From positions 9,440,046 to 9,504,045 of the forward strand of contig NC_135775.1 in assembly GCF_028453695.1 (NCBI RefSeq): a DNA stretch of 64,000 nt, read 5' to 3'. Shown here piece by piece: positions 1 through 13,228 of this stretch. The position numbers and the translations under genes are program-made. Source of the DNA: Augochlora pura (taxonomy: Eukaryota > Arthropoda > Insecta > Hymenoptera > Halictidae). How positions within the stretch are numbered: the stretch's first letter is position 1; every line of letters starts with the position of its first letter. The notes below the pieces were generated by a model. That model was given only the letters and a program-made list of their open reading frames with translations, had not been told where the DNA came from and ran no database searches.

Positions 1-2302
1 CTTCAGACCGGCTCAAATGAATTCGGTGTTTGCCCCGAGACCCGGCCAAGGTATACGGCTTGTCATTCGTCGACCCGTGGCGACATTTGTCACCGTAGAA
101 CCGGCAATCTTGGCTCATGAAAAAGCAGAGACAAATAGGAGGAAGGTGGCGGAGGACGATGATTGCGAAGAAACGGTTCCCGCGGCGGTCGCGCGCGTCC
201 GACGAGCCCGTTTCACCGGGAAGAATTTACGAGGCGACGTGACCGGCCGGTCTGAACGGACACGCGGACGGGGCTAATCCGGAAATCCGAAATGTCCAGC
301 GATTTACGGAGAGTACGGCCGATTTTTATGGGCCGTACGCGGAAATCCGTCGGAATCTGTGCTCGAGATTCAAATGACTCGTCGCTGTTCATACGTTCGT
401 CCGAAGAACCTCGCTATCCGCCGAATTTTTATCGCGAATCAGCTGGCTGCCGAACAATAGCTGTCAAAAACCACCACTCGTATACCGTTATAGTATGTTC
501 TTTTAAATAGGCAGAAAATTTTATCGAGATGAATGGGAAATCACAAGAACGTCGAAATTAGTTGACCAACAATTGTTTCATTTTATTTATTATTAACAGG
601 GGCAGCCATGCATCTATTTTTCAAAATAGTAAAATTTCAACAATTTGAGCTGCAAAGTCGATCATTATAATTTCAGAATATTACAATCCATTCTCGAGCA
701 CTATTAATTCTCACATGCCATGAAAATATAAAATATTTCTGTTTTCTAAAAATCTCTTCTATAATTATTTCCATCCATTTTCATTTTATAATTATAATAT
801 ACGTAAAGTCGTAATTTATTATATTTGAAGCAGCGCGAACTATTATACTAGAGCAGAAAGAGTTCGTTGCTGCAACTTTCAGCACCTTTTGCAGAACAAA
901 TTGTTCAACTGTTATTTAACTACGTCAATACGTCGCGCCATCCTAAAGCCAACAGTTCACTTTATTCATTTGTGCAGATAGCTTTTGCTATCGTTGTTTA
1001 TTCTATTTGTGTCGCGCCTGTTTCGAAAGAGCCAAGCTCGGTTGCCACTTGTCCATCTCCTCGTCGATGAAAATCCTGAACACGATTTAACGTTTGTAAG
1101 TTATACGAAAGCAAACGTTTGCCGAACAGTGTTTATTTTAACGAGAATGTGGATTGATGGTTGGGGGGGGGGGGGGGGGATTAATTGGAGTGGGTAATGG
1201 TCGACGGTCGAGTACGAGCATTTAAGCGTGGCAGTTTTAAGGTCAAGTCGCGGTGGAACCGCAATTCAATTGTGCTCACAGTGGAAATAATCAAATCGCT
1301 GCGGAAAGAATAGTAATGATATCTTGGCGTTTCAGGTGGAAAATCGAAAGCCAGCGTTTTGCGAATTTACGGCATTCACAAATTTATGAAACATATTAAC
1401 GAACAATAATTGCATTCTTGCTGAAATTTTTAACGAGAACGAATCCTTTATTAGTCGAACAGAAAATTTGATATGTCGTTTAGAGTCGAGCTCGACGCAC
1501 AAAAGGTTAAAAATTGACAAAAGAAAAATTCTATTATTCCCGTCAAGTAATTAATGAATTGTTTTGATTTTTAATATTTTTAATAGTTCGAAAATAATGT
1601 AACGAGATCGTTGAATCTATCCCATCCATGTTATGATACCTATATTCTTACTTCTGTCATGAGCGTATAAAATCCGCGGTCTATTAATAATCCATCGTGA
1701 ATAGAACTTCGCGGATAAAACATCTACGGTGTCGCCCGCCATCCTAAAGATTTATGCCGATTCCACTATCGAGATTATACCGTGACACGTCTTCCATTTT
1801 GAAGGAGCGTAACCGCGCTGAATGTAAGCGTTTGTAAACTCTCGAACCTCGTATAAAAGAGTACCAGGAGTAACTCATGTAATAACGGGCTGACAGTCAT
1901 ATCACCGACAACGTCCTAACCTACACCAGTCGATCGACATTGATTTCGCTGACAGTATTAAGTAAACGACATGGTGAAATCATTATCAATGTTTTTATTG
2001 CCACTCGTTCCATCTACATTGACTTTACGTTTATCTGTTAGTGATAATTGTTCAGTATGATTGTCAGGCAAACAAAGTTAAAAAATAAAGTCAGTAAAAC
2101 GAGTGTCGATCAAAACATCACCAGTAATTCCCTATCTTAATTAAACAATATTATCCAAGAAAACAATGCCGATCAAATGGCGTAGATTAGGATATCGGTG
2201 AAACGATAGTGAACGATTTCATACAAATCCTACAATAACTACGACGAAATGGCGTAGCTAGTACTGCGCGCGTGTTGGAAGTTTCATTGTAAAAATATTT
2301 AT
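1..2302. other. noncoding DNA with a CpG-rich start
   Basis: Bases 1-300 are rich in GC and CpG and the remainder is AT-rich. The short reading frames here lack codon bias, recognisable domains and convincing splice sites. A pure run of 17 G lies at 1163-1179. I see no gene. Confidence 0.6.
1163..1179. repeat. poly-G tract (17 G)
   Basis: An uninterrupted run of 17 G inside ordinary AT-rich sequence. Such tracts are length-unstable and the exact length in an assembly is unreliable. Confidence 0.95.
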
Positions 2303-2624
2303 TTAACACGTTGCGTGCCATGTGTACCATCGGTGGTACACGTTAAACATGATCTTCAGGCCACGTGTACTACCGGTAGTACATATTTATTTAATGTTTT
2401 ATTTAAAACATATATTTTATGACAAATGTAATTCTGTAAAATATATTTCAACCAAAAAAATGATGCTTTATACAAAATGCAGTATGGAACAAAACACATT
2501 AGTTTATTTATGTGTTATATATACAAGAATTAATAATTACATTTAATATATCAATCTTTAGTCAAAATATCAAATGGCCGGAACGACAAGTCAGACAAAA
2601 ATGGCTTGGCACGGAATGTGTTAA
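2303..2624. mobile_element. TTAA-bounded MITE (piggyBac-like)
   Basis: The element is flanked by TTAA at 2303-2306 and 2621-2624, the target duplication expected of the piggyBac superfamily. Its ends are inverted repeats: CACGTTGCGTGCCATG on the left and, reverse-complemented, CACATTCCGTGCCAAG on the right (13 of 16 match). There is no transposase, so it is non-autonomous. Two palindromes lie near the left end: GTGTACCA/TGGTACAC at 2322-2341 and a perfect 18-bp one, TGTACTACCGGTAGTACA, at 2366-2383, with centres 43 bp apart. The class assignment rests on the TTAA and TIR alone. Confidence 0.8.
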
Positions 2625-2748
2625 TGAGATACGGTATACAAATGTTTAATTGGTGAGATACAATATAAAAATATTTAATCGATGAGTTACGGTATAAAAA
2701 CATTTAATTGATGAGATACAGTATAAAAACATTTAATTGATGAGATGC
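2624..2748 (+). repeat. 29-bp tandem repeat, 4.3 copies
   Basis: Units start at 2624, 2653, 2682 and 2711, with a partial fifth at 2740. The consensus resembles ATGAGATACRGTATAAAAA followed by CATTTAATTG. The period is exactly 29 bp. The array starts inside the right TTAA of the adjacent MITE. Confidence 0.9.
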
Positions 2749-5700
2749 ATTCATTCGGAATTATTACCACTAGAGAAACCATACACACTGTTCATTGTTC
2801 AATGCAGAGATAAAGTGGAAATATCCGTTCGCAATTGTCACCGGTGATAACGAGGAGCGTTATTTAGCGAACGGTTTCCGTATTCCTTGGCTCGCGTGAC
2901 GTTCGTCTTTCCCGTTCGAGCATAAATTTTCTAAATCTGCCTTTTAATTAGTATGTAATAGTCGGCTTCCCGGTGGACACCGTTCGCGTGCGATGGCAAT
3001 CGCCGGCCGCAAATATAAAGCGTGCGTTTTAAACGCGGCACCGTTTCACAATTATCGGAGCTTTCGCCTTGTGAAATTGTTCGACTGATAAAAGCCCGGC
3101 CGAAGCTTTCGATCCGTTCGCAGACGGAATTTCAACGCTGAAGCCGTCGCCGTTGCGCGAACACGAATGCTCTACATTTTCGGGGGATCTCATTTCGAAA
3201 TAAGCCGGTAGAATCAATTCCAATCACACTATAGACACCCACAACGAAGAACTGTAAACCCAGCACGGAACGATCTATTCACAGGAAACGAGATTAGGTC
3301 CCGTGATTCTCTTTTCTTCATTTATTCTTCGAGCTAAACCCGCCTTGCCAGTCCAAATAACCAGTACCACATTTTTTCTATCGAAATTCTTCCAATTACG
3401 AAGGTACTTTCGATGAAAATGATCGAATATATATCTTAATTCAAATATACATTATGATTTTAAGGGCACGGTAACTCGCTCAAGGACTGTTTTCTATAGT
3501 CTTTTAAATATTTTTCGTCTCTTATATACACGTTAATTATGAAAATATTCGTACTTATATAAAGGACATCCACGAATAATTGAATTGTTTTAAGAAGCGC
3601 GATCTAGGCAAGAAAAGTTTTTAATTTGCCGGCAACTTCAGATGTCGCTTTAACGGGCACAGTAATTGACACACTTACCCTACAGTCGCAAGAGCGCGTA
3701 TACAAAGCGAACTTTCAAATTCAACTTTCTCGAAAACTGAAACCCGAAAGGAAAAAAAGTTATTCCACATTATTTTTATATTCTACCATGGAGAATCACC
3801 TGGCGACCGTATGCGCGTATTTTTCGGAGACACCCCGCATATCCGTATCCGCGATAAACTCGAGAGAGCCGAGGTCCAGATAGAGCGCGCTAATTTTTAT
3901 TGCCACTACGTACACGCGCGTGGTTAAGATTGAAGCTGCAGATAAAAAAATAGTGTCCGCTGGAAGAAGAAGGATGGCCGCAATTTCGGCGGCAGATCCA
4001 TCAACCGACTCTTCGCGAAGCTAAAAGGTCACTGCGGAGGTTTAAAGCTCGATCGGACGGTCCGCGTCGCTGGATGGGGAAACGGTTAGCCAGCGTACAC
4101 GGACTAAACTTTCGCGTGGTCGTTTCTAACGATTGCGATAACCGCGACAGCTCGCGCGCGAGCTGCCCTGTATCGTGATTCGCAGCGATAGCGACGGGGG
4201 GGAGAGGAAAAAAGTGGAAAAAAAAGAGTAGCCGAGAATTCGTTTCGTCGAGCAGCACTTTCGCGGCTGCGATCCCAGCGACGTTCGCGTGATCGCGTTT
4301 TCGGGCATACCACGAGAAAGTGAATCGTCATCCGCTGGCAGCGCCTTAACGACCAAGGAACGACCTTAGGTGATCGTGACGGAATTATGGTCGGGGATAG
4401 GAAGCTTGCGGATGACCAGTCGTTAACGTCCCACGGAATGCGACCACGACTTAGGACAATTTCGCTTTAGGCAAGTCTCAAGGAAGATTTCCACCTGGGA
4501 GAGAATGCAATTTACTGACTAATTAGTTCTTGCTCAACGCAGTCGGTAATAGGAGCTCTTGAGGAAAATTTATAATTTTCATAATTTCATACGAATTTTT
4601 CAAGTGGAAGATAAAGAGTATTGTATTATCGAACTTAGTACGTTCGACAAGTGACTAAGTATGAATTTTTTAAGTGGAAGATGAGTGAAGTGAATTCATT
4701 AAAATTTTAGATATTGAATAGACTTTAGATTAAATAATATTGGTTGAAGTATTTTTAAGTTTAGTTGATTTTAAATTGAAATTTTATTTCAGTTTAATTT
4801 TTAATTAAATTTAATAATGAAAATTTTGTTATTGAAATTGAACTGTTCAGAAGTTGGGATAACTTATATTACGTATTGTATTTTCAAACTTAGTACATTT
4901 AATAAGTGACATTTGAAGAATATGCTGTGAAAATGATAGTCATTGTTTTCTTGAATATTATTGACGATAATCTCAGCTGGAGTGACCATTTGCTGATATA
5001 AAAATTGTCTTACTAATATTTATGTTTTTTCATATTTCTATTATGGCATGGAATAACATGGAAACCACCTCGCTAAAAGTAAATGAACTAACTGTTGATT
5101 AGAATGATGGTAACTTCGTTTATAAGCAGTGTAAGCAGTGTACACTCTATACATATGTTGCTGAACTATCACACTTTTACCAAACTGAGACACTTTATGC
5201 ATTTATAGTATACGAAAAATTTAATAAAAAAAGAACGTACATAAAAATAAAATTTAATACGACTTGCATCTTAACGTCCACAAAATTAAATTTCGTACGA
5301 AGATCTAATTGTTACTTGGAGATACGTATACGTTGTATAAATTACTTCTTAATATTAGAGCGAACACTCTACATTAACGGACTACGCATAATTTTAATAT
5401 GGAACATGCACTTTAGACGCTACATTACAATATTACTTTAAAATTTATTATGGTCGCGGCGACACCCATGATCTGCGATATCTTTTCTCACCTTTCACGC
5501 CAGGTGGAGCCGAGAATGTGTATAAAGCGGGGCCGCCTCTAAATTGTCGCGAACCTTTCGGCGAAGAAAATGGTCGGATCGACTGAAAGGAAGCATAACA
5601 TTATAACCAGGATCAGAGATCGATCATTATTTACCCATCCCGAAGAATGCCCTCTGGAGAGACAGTATTCTCACATTATCCCGAGCATCCTATGCAAACA

Positions 5701-6389
5701 TCTCGGGCGAACGTCGCGAAAAACCAGCCGGGAGGCTGTCGACGGTACGAGGTACGGCGAGAGAGGGGTGGCGAGGGGCTCGAAAGGGGCGGGGGGGAGG
5801 TAGGAGGGGACTGTTTCCGGTGTCTGCCGGGGAATATAAATTCCGGGCCGCCGCGGGAAGATTTCTGAAACGAACGGAACTTCGCCGGCGGTCTGGTCTG
5901 AAACACGGAGACATTACACGGCTCTCCCCTTTCCCTGTCCACGGGCTTTTCTTTTGTTTGTTAAATTCCGTTTGCGCGCGGCTCCGGCCAGGCACCGGGC
6001 CCGGCACCCGCGTCTGCAGCCCGGAAACGATGTCAACGATACTCATCTTAATGCCTGTTGAACCGGAAGTGCAAGGATAAGAGGCTCTACGGCCTCTCGA
6101 CTTCTCCGGCGAGCAAGCGTAATGAAAACGCGCGCCGAGAAAACAAGAGGGCCGCCCCACTGTAATTCGCGTGTCTCGCTCTGCGCTCCGCTTTTCCAAC
6201 GTCTTTTTCGCGACGTTCCTAGCCTCCTTCGTGACCGGCCGCCACCTTCCGCCGGAATCGGTCAAACTTTCTACAATGGCGGTCATGAAAATATCACGTA
6301 CCTTCATTTTCTGTATGTCGTGTAACTGTTACTTCAACGTAACAGAAATCGATAGTATCGAGTGTATATGAACGGTCCATCGGAAATTA
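2749..6389. other. noncoding DNA with two CpG-rich blocks
   Basis: CpG-rich blocks lie at about 4000-4430 and 5560-6260, separated by AT-rich DNA. The long open frames in the GC-rich blocks overlap each other on both strands and show no domain, so I read them as chance. No gene is supported. Confidence 0.5.
5765..5809 (+). other. G-rich tract with quadruplex potential
   Basis: Runs of G at 5765-5768, 5775-5778, 5786-5789, 5791-5797 and 5806-5809 give at least four G-tracts with loops of 1-8 nt within a CpG-rich block. Confidence 0.6.
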
Positions 6390-6565
6390 TTAACACGTTG
6401 ACTACCAGGCTGGTCACCCGTGACCAGAGCTTGTTTTCTCAATGGGGTCTATTTATTACTTGAACGAATTTCAAAATTGTTCGACAACGTGAATACGTAG
6501 AAAACATCGCACTGTAGATAGTGCCCTATTTATTTTTTCAGAGATTGCAACAGCTAACTGGTTAA
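6390..6565. mobile_element. short TTAA-bounded MITE
   Basis: TTAA flanks at 6390-6393 and 6562-6565 enclose 168 bp. The ends CACGTTGACTACC and (reverse complement of the right end) CCAGTTAGCTGTTG are weakly related inverted repeats. A palindrome, CTGGTCAC-cc-GTGACCAG, is centred 25.5 bp from the left TTAA. The right-end sequence TTAACCAGTTAGCTG recurs at 38902, so both belong to one family. No coding capacity. Confidence 0.65.
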
Positions 6566-7538
6566 TAGGATTTTCAATTATTATGTTATGCTAACAGGAA
6601 TCTTAACCCTTAACCGAATTGTGGTAGCCGGGGCAGCTCCACGAAGCCTTAAACGAATCATGCATTAATATATGTTACTGTGATTATTTAATAATTCATG
6701 TAAAACTTTATCAACACGTCATGTTTGCAATGTTCCAACGTGAATTTACTTCTAGAGAGAGGATCGCTATACTGATTTAAAGTTAAGAACATATAGTAAT
6801 ATAAAATTAAGGACATAAAGGTCGAAGAATTTTAATTGAAGTTTGTTTCGGAATCTATAGATGCATGTTTTACTTTCTTAATTAAAGATTAGGTTAAAGA
6901 TCTACACTGTGTTTTAGCGAACAATTGTGCATGAATTATGATGCGACGTAAAACCACTAAGAAAAAAAAAATTATGATGGAATTATTTTAGTTACACTGG
7001 AGTGCTTTATTTAATATTTGACAAACTCTTTTATCGTTTTCCGGTAAGGTTATTGTTGGAATACCTGAAAAATTGTACAATCTTTGAACTAATTTCTTTA
7101 AAACTATCGATGGATTTTTAGAATATTTTTTTGATTTGTAAAACATATGGAAGAGAAAGAAATTTGAATTTCCACAAAGGTCCCAAATTAAGTTCAAAAA
7201 CTGTCAATTACGAATTATTGCTTTTCAACAGAATCAAACGAAGCACAGCTTCTAATTTTTGCGATTGTTTAAATCCAAGTAGAATTCCTCTCATACTTTC
7301 CACAAGATTTTTGATCACGTTTCTTATATACTTATTTTCATGGAAATAAGAAACATATAGTCTCTTGATTTTCATCAAGCAGGAAATTAGGCAAATCTCG
7401 AACCCAAACTTGATTTCCAATTTATTAAAAAATTAGTCAAACTGTCACGACCACACTGTGACTGGTTCTGTATTTGCATCATCTAGTAAATTATATCCAT
7501 ACAAAAATTGATATGAACAAAGCAAACTTTTCGTACAA
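6566..7538. other. AT-rich noncoding DNA
   Basis: I see nothing here beyond short random reading frames and homopolymer A/T runs. Confidence 0.6.
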
Positions 7539-7785
7539 TTAACTCTTTGCACTCGATTGATGACTCTGAGGCACTATTAAAAAATATTATATCAAGTTGC
7601 AAAGTACTTTTACTTCATTAATGTCCTTTCCATGGAAGAACTGTTAAAAGTGCAATTTTTTTACGCGTCACTAGACCCAATTTTATAGGCATGAAATGCA
7701 TTGAGTCGTATAATTTGGTAATACTATTGGTCAGATAAATTATTTTGGATTTGGTGTTAAAATGGATTCGAGGGCAAAGAGTTAA
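7539..7785. mobile_element. TTAA-bounded MITE (piggyBac-like)
   Basis: Perfect TTAA target duplications at 7539-7542 and 7782-7785 flank 239 bp. The terminal inverted repeats are CTCTTTGCACTCGA and CTCTTTGCCCTCGA (one mismatch). An imperfect palindrome, TG-a-CTC-t-GAG-g-CA, is centred at 7567, 25 bp from the left TTAA. No transposase is encoded. Confidence 0.85.
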
Positions 7786-10674
7786 ACATACGTGCAGTAT
7801 TACACTATACCAGAGTGCACTTTAAACGTCCTAAAATAATATAATCGTAACTATAATGGATTAGCATCTGCTAAATAATCGCAAAAAATTATCTTTCATA
7901 AATCGACGAAAAGAAAATTGAAAAAATAAGAAATAAATTGTGTTAGAATTTTATAATTTTTAAGTTCATAGAGGAGTAAGGTTTAATCGCGAACGAATTT
8001 GAAAGACCTGTTAGGCAGGCACGACAACGCCGAGACAGTTTCTTAGAAATTTGGCTTGATACTTGCGAATTCGGTGACTGAGTCCTCGATCTCGGAATAA
8101 GCGGACATCCGATAGGCGATCGCGTGGCTCGCACAGCAGCCCAGGAGTATAGTGCATACGAGGAGTAGGGTGATCGCCTGGAACGCAGATTGATTTATTT
8201 GTCCCGTTGCCTATTACTTAATCGAACGCCGAATTGATCGGCGGCTCGGTTCTGAGTACCGGATTTGGAATTCGAGCTATGAGAATCTTGAACTGATTCG
8301 GCGAGCACGCGGACAGTTGTCATGGACATACGAATCATAGTTATATTATAAACTGAAACCCGAGAAAATTGTGACAGTCATCTCTGCGAAATGCGTTAGG
8401 TTTTTATCTATACAATTTGTCAAACCTTATTTTTAAATAAACTCCAATTCCGGCACTGTCGAGTTTTGCGCAATTATTTAATTTCAATCGTAATTTAATT
8501 TAATATACTCGATATCAATTAATAACCATTGATTTGACTTTTATATAATTTCATTTTTATATGAGTAACTTTGAAACTGCGCGATAATTCTTGAACAATG
8601 AGCCGCGCAACGAACAATGACTAACCCGATTTCGCATCTGCGATCTATTGTAACATTCATAACATCACTGTACTAGTTACCCGCATGTATTGTGTCGTTT
8701 AACATACTTATGGCTTCGAATCAATTAATTTACCAGTTTAGTATCTCGAATGAGACAATGCTCATTATTATTAGCTAGCCTACCGGACAATGAACGACGG
8801 ATAAACCGATTTCGCAACTTCAGTCTAATGTAGTCTGCCAGAATATTAGCGCACCAGTTACCCGAGCAACTCGCGGGACTTAATGCACGTGCAACGGTAA
8901 CAGAAATTTTAATAAATGAAGTTCTGATAAACCACGAAGTTGACTGACATTAAGCGGTAACTAGCACGATGTTAAGTAGTCTCAGAATTTTGTATTAACT
9001 TCACAACGATCCGTCTACTTATAAGCCTTCCTATGCAGGTATTACACGTACAACTAAGTAGTTATCACATTGCGGATTTAAACGCAAAACTTTCCGTATG
9101 CAGTCCGAGCAGGGAACTTTTAAATGACTTATTACGATCTTTCGTTTCTTTTGTAGGAAACTGAATTTATTAAAGTATGTTAAATATTGTTTTACATATA
9201 TAAAAATTGGTTTTAGAAATATCGATTCAAATACTATCTATTTGTCTATTTTAGAGATTTGTCTATTTGTTCTATTTTTCAAGGCTTAATTTTCTAGCGA
9301 ATCAATCTTTCTCGTTGCGATTTAGAATAGATTTGTAAAAATCGCCTATCCCTAGTACATAGTAACTGACTCGGGGACATGTTCTTTCTTTTCTTCTACT
9401 AATATTCAAAGATGATTTAGTATTTGTTTTATGGAAGAATTCATGTTGACAAAGGAAACTTTGAAATATTCCTCGAAGTTCTTAAGAAGCGTCAATTAAA
9501 TAACTAAAGTTCTTTTTAATAGTGAAAACCTCTGTGGTCCACTAACAGGGTACAGTAATTGGCAGCTCAACCTTACTTCGACAAAAATAATATAGAAATT
9601 GAAGTGATTGAATAACAGCGATATTCTCAGATAACTAAAATGATAAGAGAAGGGGTTGGACGGTGCGCAGGGAACTTTGGTCCACATCAAATCCACAGTC
9701 TAATTATCAAGTTAGGGAGGCGCTCGATCGAGCAGTATTTCCCTCGGCGCAGCGTGGCGCGAACAGGAAATATGGAAGATTAATTTTTTTCATTTTTAAA
9801 CGGTCGTGACACGCCGCGGCCATCGATTCCGGCTGTTTCGTCTAACAAGCTTCGCGGTCTCCCCTTCCGCCGAGTCAGCCGTCCGTTGACGGGGACTAAT
9901 GGATTTTCAAAATAGAATTTTTCAATCGCGCGCCGCTTTCGGCCGGCCAATCGACACGACGCACGGCCATCGTCGTTCCGACGGCCCGAAAATCACCCGG
10001 AATAACAGTTTCACCCCGATGGCATGCATTTTTCAGGCAGCGATCGCGATTCGCTTCGACGGTCCACTCGCTCGCTTTTCCGGCGGCTAAAAAATGTGGT
10101 CCCCGAAGTCGATGATGGCCTCGTATCCGGCGACGCGAAAATGTCTGCCAAATCGGCCCGGCTTCCGGTCCCCTTCAGACCCTTGGCCACCGGCACGAGA
10201 CACTCTGAAATCGAAATCTCCGAAGCTCATTGTTTACACGCGTCCGACAACAGTAGCTGCAATCCTTGCTGTTCTCATTCGGTCGAAACGCATTATTAAT
10301 CCTTAGCGCTCCGTTGGTTCAGATATAGATACATCACTCATTTTTTCACTTAAATGGTGGCGTAAACTGTCTTTTTGGAGTATAGAGGCATTAGTAATTA
10401 ATTTATATATTCTCTACAAGATTATACAACACTATGAAAATAAGAAAACAGTATCACAGTTGCGTCGAAAAATTGTAATCAAATAAGCGATTACTGTGAT
10501 ACCTGTCCAAGCAAATCTAAAATACACGTGGGGTATTGTTTCCAAAGATATCACACCATGGTGAATTATAGAATTACAAATTTATGTTTTATTTGTAAGA
10601 GAAAAATGCATATTTGTAAATAAAATCAAAAACATTCACAAGCACGTGTTATTCTTTTCACTCAAAATAAGACT
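7786..10674. other. noncoding DNA with a CpG-rich block
   Basis: AT-rich apart from a CpG-rich block at about 9720-10300. The overlapping 60-90 codon frames in that block lie on both strands and have no recognisable domain. No gene is supported. Confidence 0.5.
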
Positions 10675-10873
10675 TCTATAATCTATATAATCTATACAAT
10701 CTACATATATAATCTATACAATTTATACAATCTATACAATCTATACAATCCATATAATGTATATAATGTATATAATGTATATAATCTATATAATCTATAT
10801 AATCTATATAATCTATATAATCTATATAATCTATATAATATATATCATCTATATAATTTATATAATCCATATA
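10675..10873. repeat. 9-bp tandem repeat (TATAATCTA)n
   Basis: About 200 bp of imperfect TATAATCTA units, with variants TACAATCTA and TATAATGTA. Because 9 is a multiple of 3 the minus strand stays open and reads Asp-Tyr-Ile repeatedly. That open frame follows from the period and is not evidence of a protein. Confidence 0.95.
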
Positions 10874-12955
10874 CTCTGTAATGCATTTATGCTTGTAATA
10901 ATTTTAGTGAATCACTAATAATATAACATTCTGAAATTCATCCAATGTATTTGCATTTCGTTTGCCCATTTGTGTCATAAATAATACATCAAACCCTATT
11001 AGTCTATTAATCTGTATTACCAATAATTCTGTATGAATAATGCATTTGCCATGAACAATTCAATTTAATTATAAAATATTTGGTGTAGCAGAGCGGTACA
11101 TTTTTGGCTTAAATCGATGTGAGTAATGCACAAACGTCAATCATATTGTTTTCAATGTTTCTAACATTTCTTACTTATTTCTAGTCGACGAATTTCGGCA
11201 GCTGACAAAGCCGATTAATAGATTATGGTTCAATAACCACTGGCATCTAGAAGCCGATTAATAAGCTTCCGCTCTTAAGATGTTTAGATCCTCGAGAGCA
11301 TTTTCTTCGCCAGTAGGTGAAAATTGAACACTCTACTATCGATCTCGACCACGAGGGAAATGGTACACTGGAATCCACAAGATGTGCCTGTTTCTGGACA
11401 ATGGCAACGTTTAATTTTTGTAACGGAAAAGAATAATAAACCAAACGTAATAATATTCTCGTATTATTCTAATGACATTACATTTATGACTTAACAACGA
11501 TTTCTTTATTAGCAATGCTTCGTTTATACTAAACCCACCACGGCGATCAAGCGAACGCTTTTTAAATTTCCAATCAAGTTTTTAAATTCAGTGTTTAAAC
11601 TTTTCTTCAACTCATTGCATAATATTTTTTATAATATATAATGAAACTATATAATAACAATTGCAGTACTCTAAAAATTGCTGCGTGCAATCAATTTCAT
11701 TTCAATCGAATTAAAAACACCTATATTACGAAAGTAAAATATAAGAACGTTAAAGTTATTTTGTATTTTACTGTGTTTGTTTATTAATTATAATCGAATG
11801 CAGTAATATAACCTATTGCTGGAAATAGATATATACAAAATGTCGGTACGTTCATTGTTAAACGCGAACGTATTAAATAGTTTCGACATAAAATACCCAT
11901 CGCGATATGAAATTCTTGTTTAATTTACGAAAGTCCAAACCGATGACGTGGATACCCACATGAGCGGTCCAGTAAATGTTCGCTCTGCAGTCGCCAGAAA
12001 AACTTTATGATTCATGCAAATTGCTACTTTTTTTGTCGGAAAGGTCGCGGGCGGGATGATGAAGAATTTCACGCGGCAGACTAAAAAGCTTCTCACGGCG
12101 AAGATACAGCGAAGGCGCCATTAAACCTCGTCAACTGTATAGGGTTTTATTGTTTTTCGCAGATTCGCATACGCCGCGAATGCATAAAATTCTTATACGA
12201 CTTCGAATAACATCCCGCATAAAATTAAATCGACTTTCATCGCGAGGAATACGACGTGGCGGACCGTGCGACACATGGCCCCGGCAACGGCGCTGTTAGC
12301 AAGCTTCTTAATAAACTAATGCCTTTATTACCGATAAAACCGGGTTTACGAGTTCATCGACCGCAGGAACGCGGCCCGAAAATCGATCATCGCTTGGTTT
12401 ACCGGTCCCGGCGTTAACGTCGCGGTCCCTCCCCCACCCCCCCTCCCCCTCCCCCCGCATAGTCGCGGATCAAAGCGGACTGGTAAATCGGACGGAAGGA
12501 AGCGCGCGGGCAGGAATTCTTCTTTCGCAATCTGTAGGATTAGATGAGGCGTTTCCCCGCTGAAAAATTGCTGGAATCAATCGAGTTATCCGGGTCGACG
12601 ATAAATCCCCATTTCCCGGCAGATCTAATATTCCATATGACTGTCGCCTGTCAGTATCACATCTTCTCACTCCCCCTGATCCCTTTCTCTGTCTGTTCGT
12701 TTTTACACGTGTCGGCGAAATCGTAACATCGTACACTTTTCTAAGAAATCTAATACGAGATGCGATCAAACAGTTCCCGGAATTTGTGTCTATTTTAACA
12801 TATTACCGACCGATCGTGTGTTATTATAGGATAATTAAATCTACTAATATTTTTATATTTTTATAACATTAGCATTGAACAATATTTATTTTGTCTATTT
12901 TATTTACTTTATTTTTGTTTTATTTATTTTATTCAACGCGAAAGATTTCTAATAT
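10874..12955. other. noncoding DNA with CpG-rich block at 12.0-12.5 kb
   Basis: AT-rich to about 12000, then CpG-rich to about 12500, including a C-rich tract at 12427-12456. No gene is supported. Confidence 0.5.
12427..12456 (-). other. C-rich tract (quadruplex potential on minus strand)
   Basis: Five runs of 3-7 C separated by single T or A bases. On the minus strand this is a G-quadruplex motif with one-base loops. Confidence 0.7.
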
Positions 12956-13228
12956 TTAACCAGTTAACGTGTGTCGCGATAATCAAGCGATGACGGGTAT
13001 AGTAAGGAATCCAAATCAAATTATTTATAATTTTCATTTGTTTGTATCATTACGTCTTGAACTCTGAACATATTAAAATTTACGAATATAATTTAGTTTC
13101 CGCCAGAATTACAATTTAGATATTAAATTCTAACAAAATTTAACGCATGACGGATACAATCGTCATGGCGCGAAATTCTGCCACATCTCCATGACGGATA
13201 TAGTCGTCAAACATACTCAACTGGTTAA
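12956..13228. mobile_element. TTAA-bounded MITE, CCAGTTAA family
   Basis: TTAA at 12956-12959 and 13225-13228 flanks 265 bp with ends CCAGTTAACGTGTGT and (reversed) CCAGTTGAGTATGT. Near the right end are two related palindromes, CATGACG..CGTCATG (13146-13167) and TGACG..CGTCA (13192-13209), with centres 44 bp apart. The reverse-oriented copy at 38204-38745 shares the interior, including the block around AATTTACGAATATAATTTAG, which confirms a dispersed family. Confidence 0.8.

Noticed and set aside
5690..6307. Minus-strand open frame of 205 codons, the longest in the window
   Set aside because: It lies in a CpG-rich block where stop codons are rare, overlaps frames on the opposite strand, and shows no domain or coherent composition.
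10676..10870. Open frame encoding repeated Asp-Tyr-Ile
   Set aside because: It follows from a 9-bp tandem repeat without stops; no start context or upstream gene.
11081..11125. tRNA-like string GGTGTAGCAGAGCGGTA
   Set aside because: No anticodon stem, T-arm or acceptor pairing follows at the right distances.
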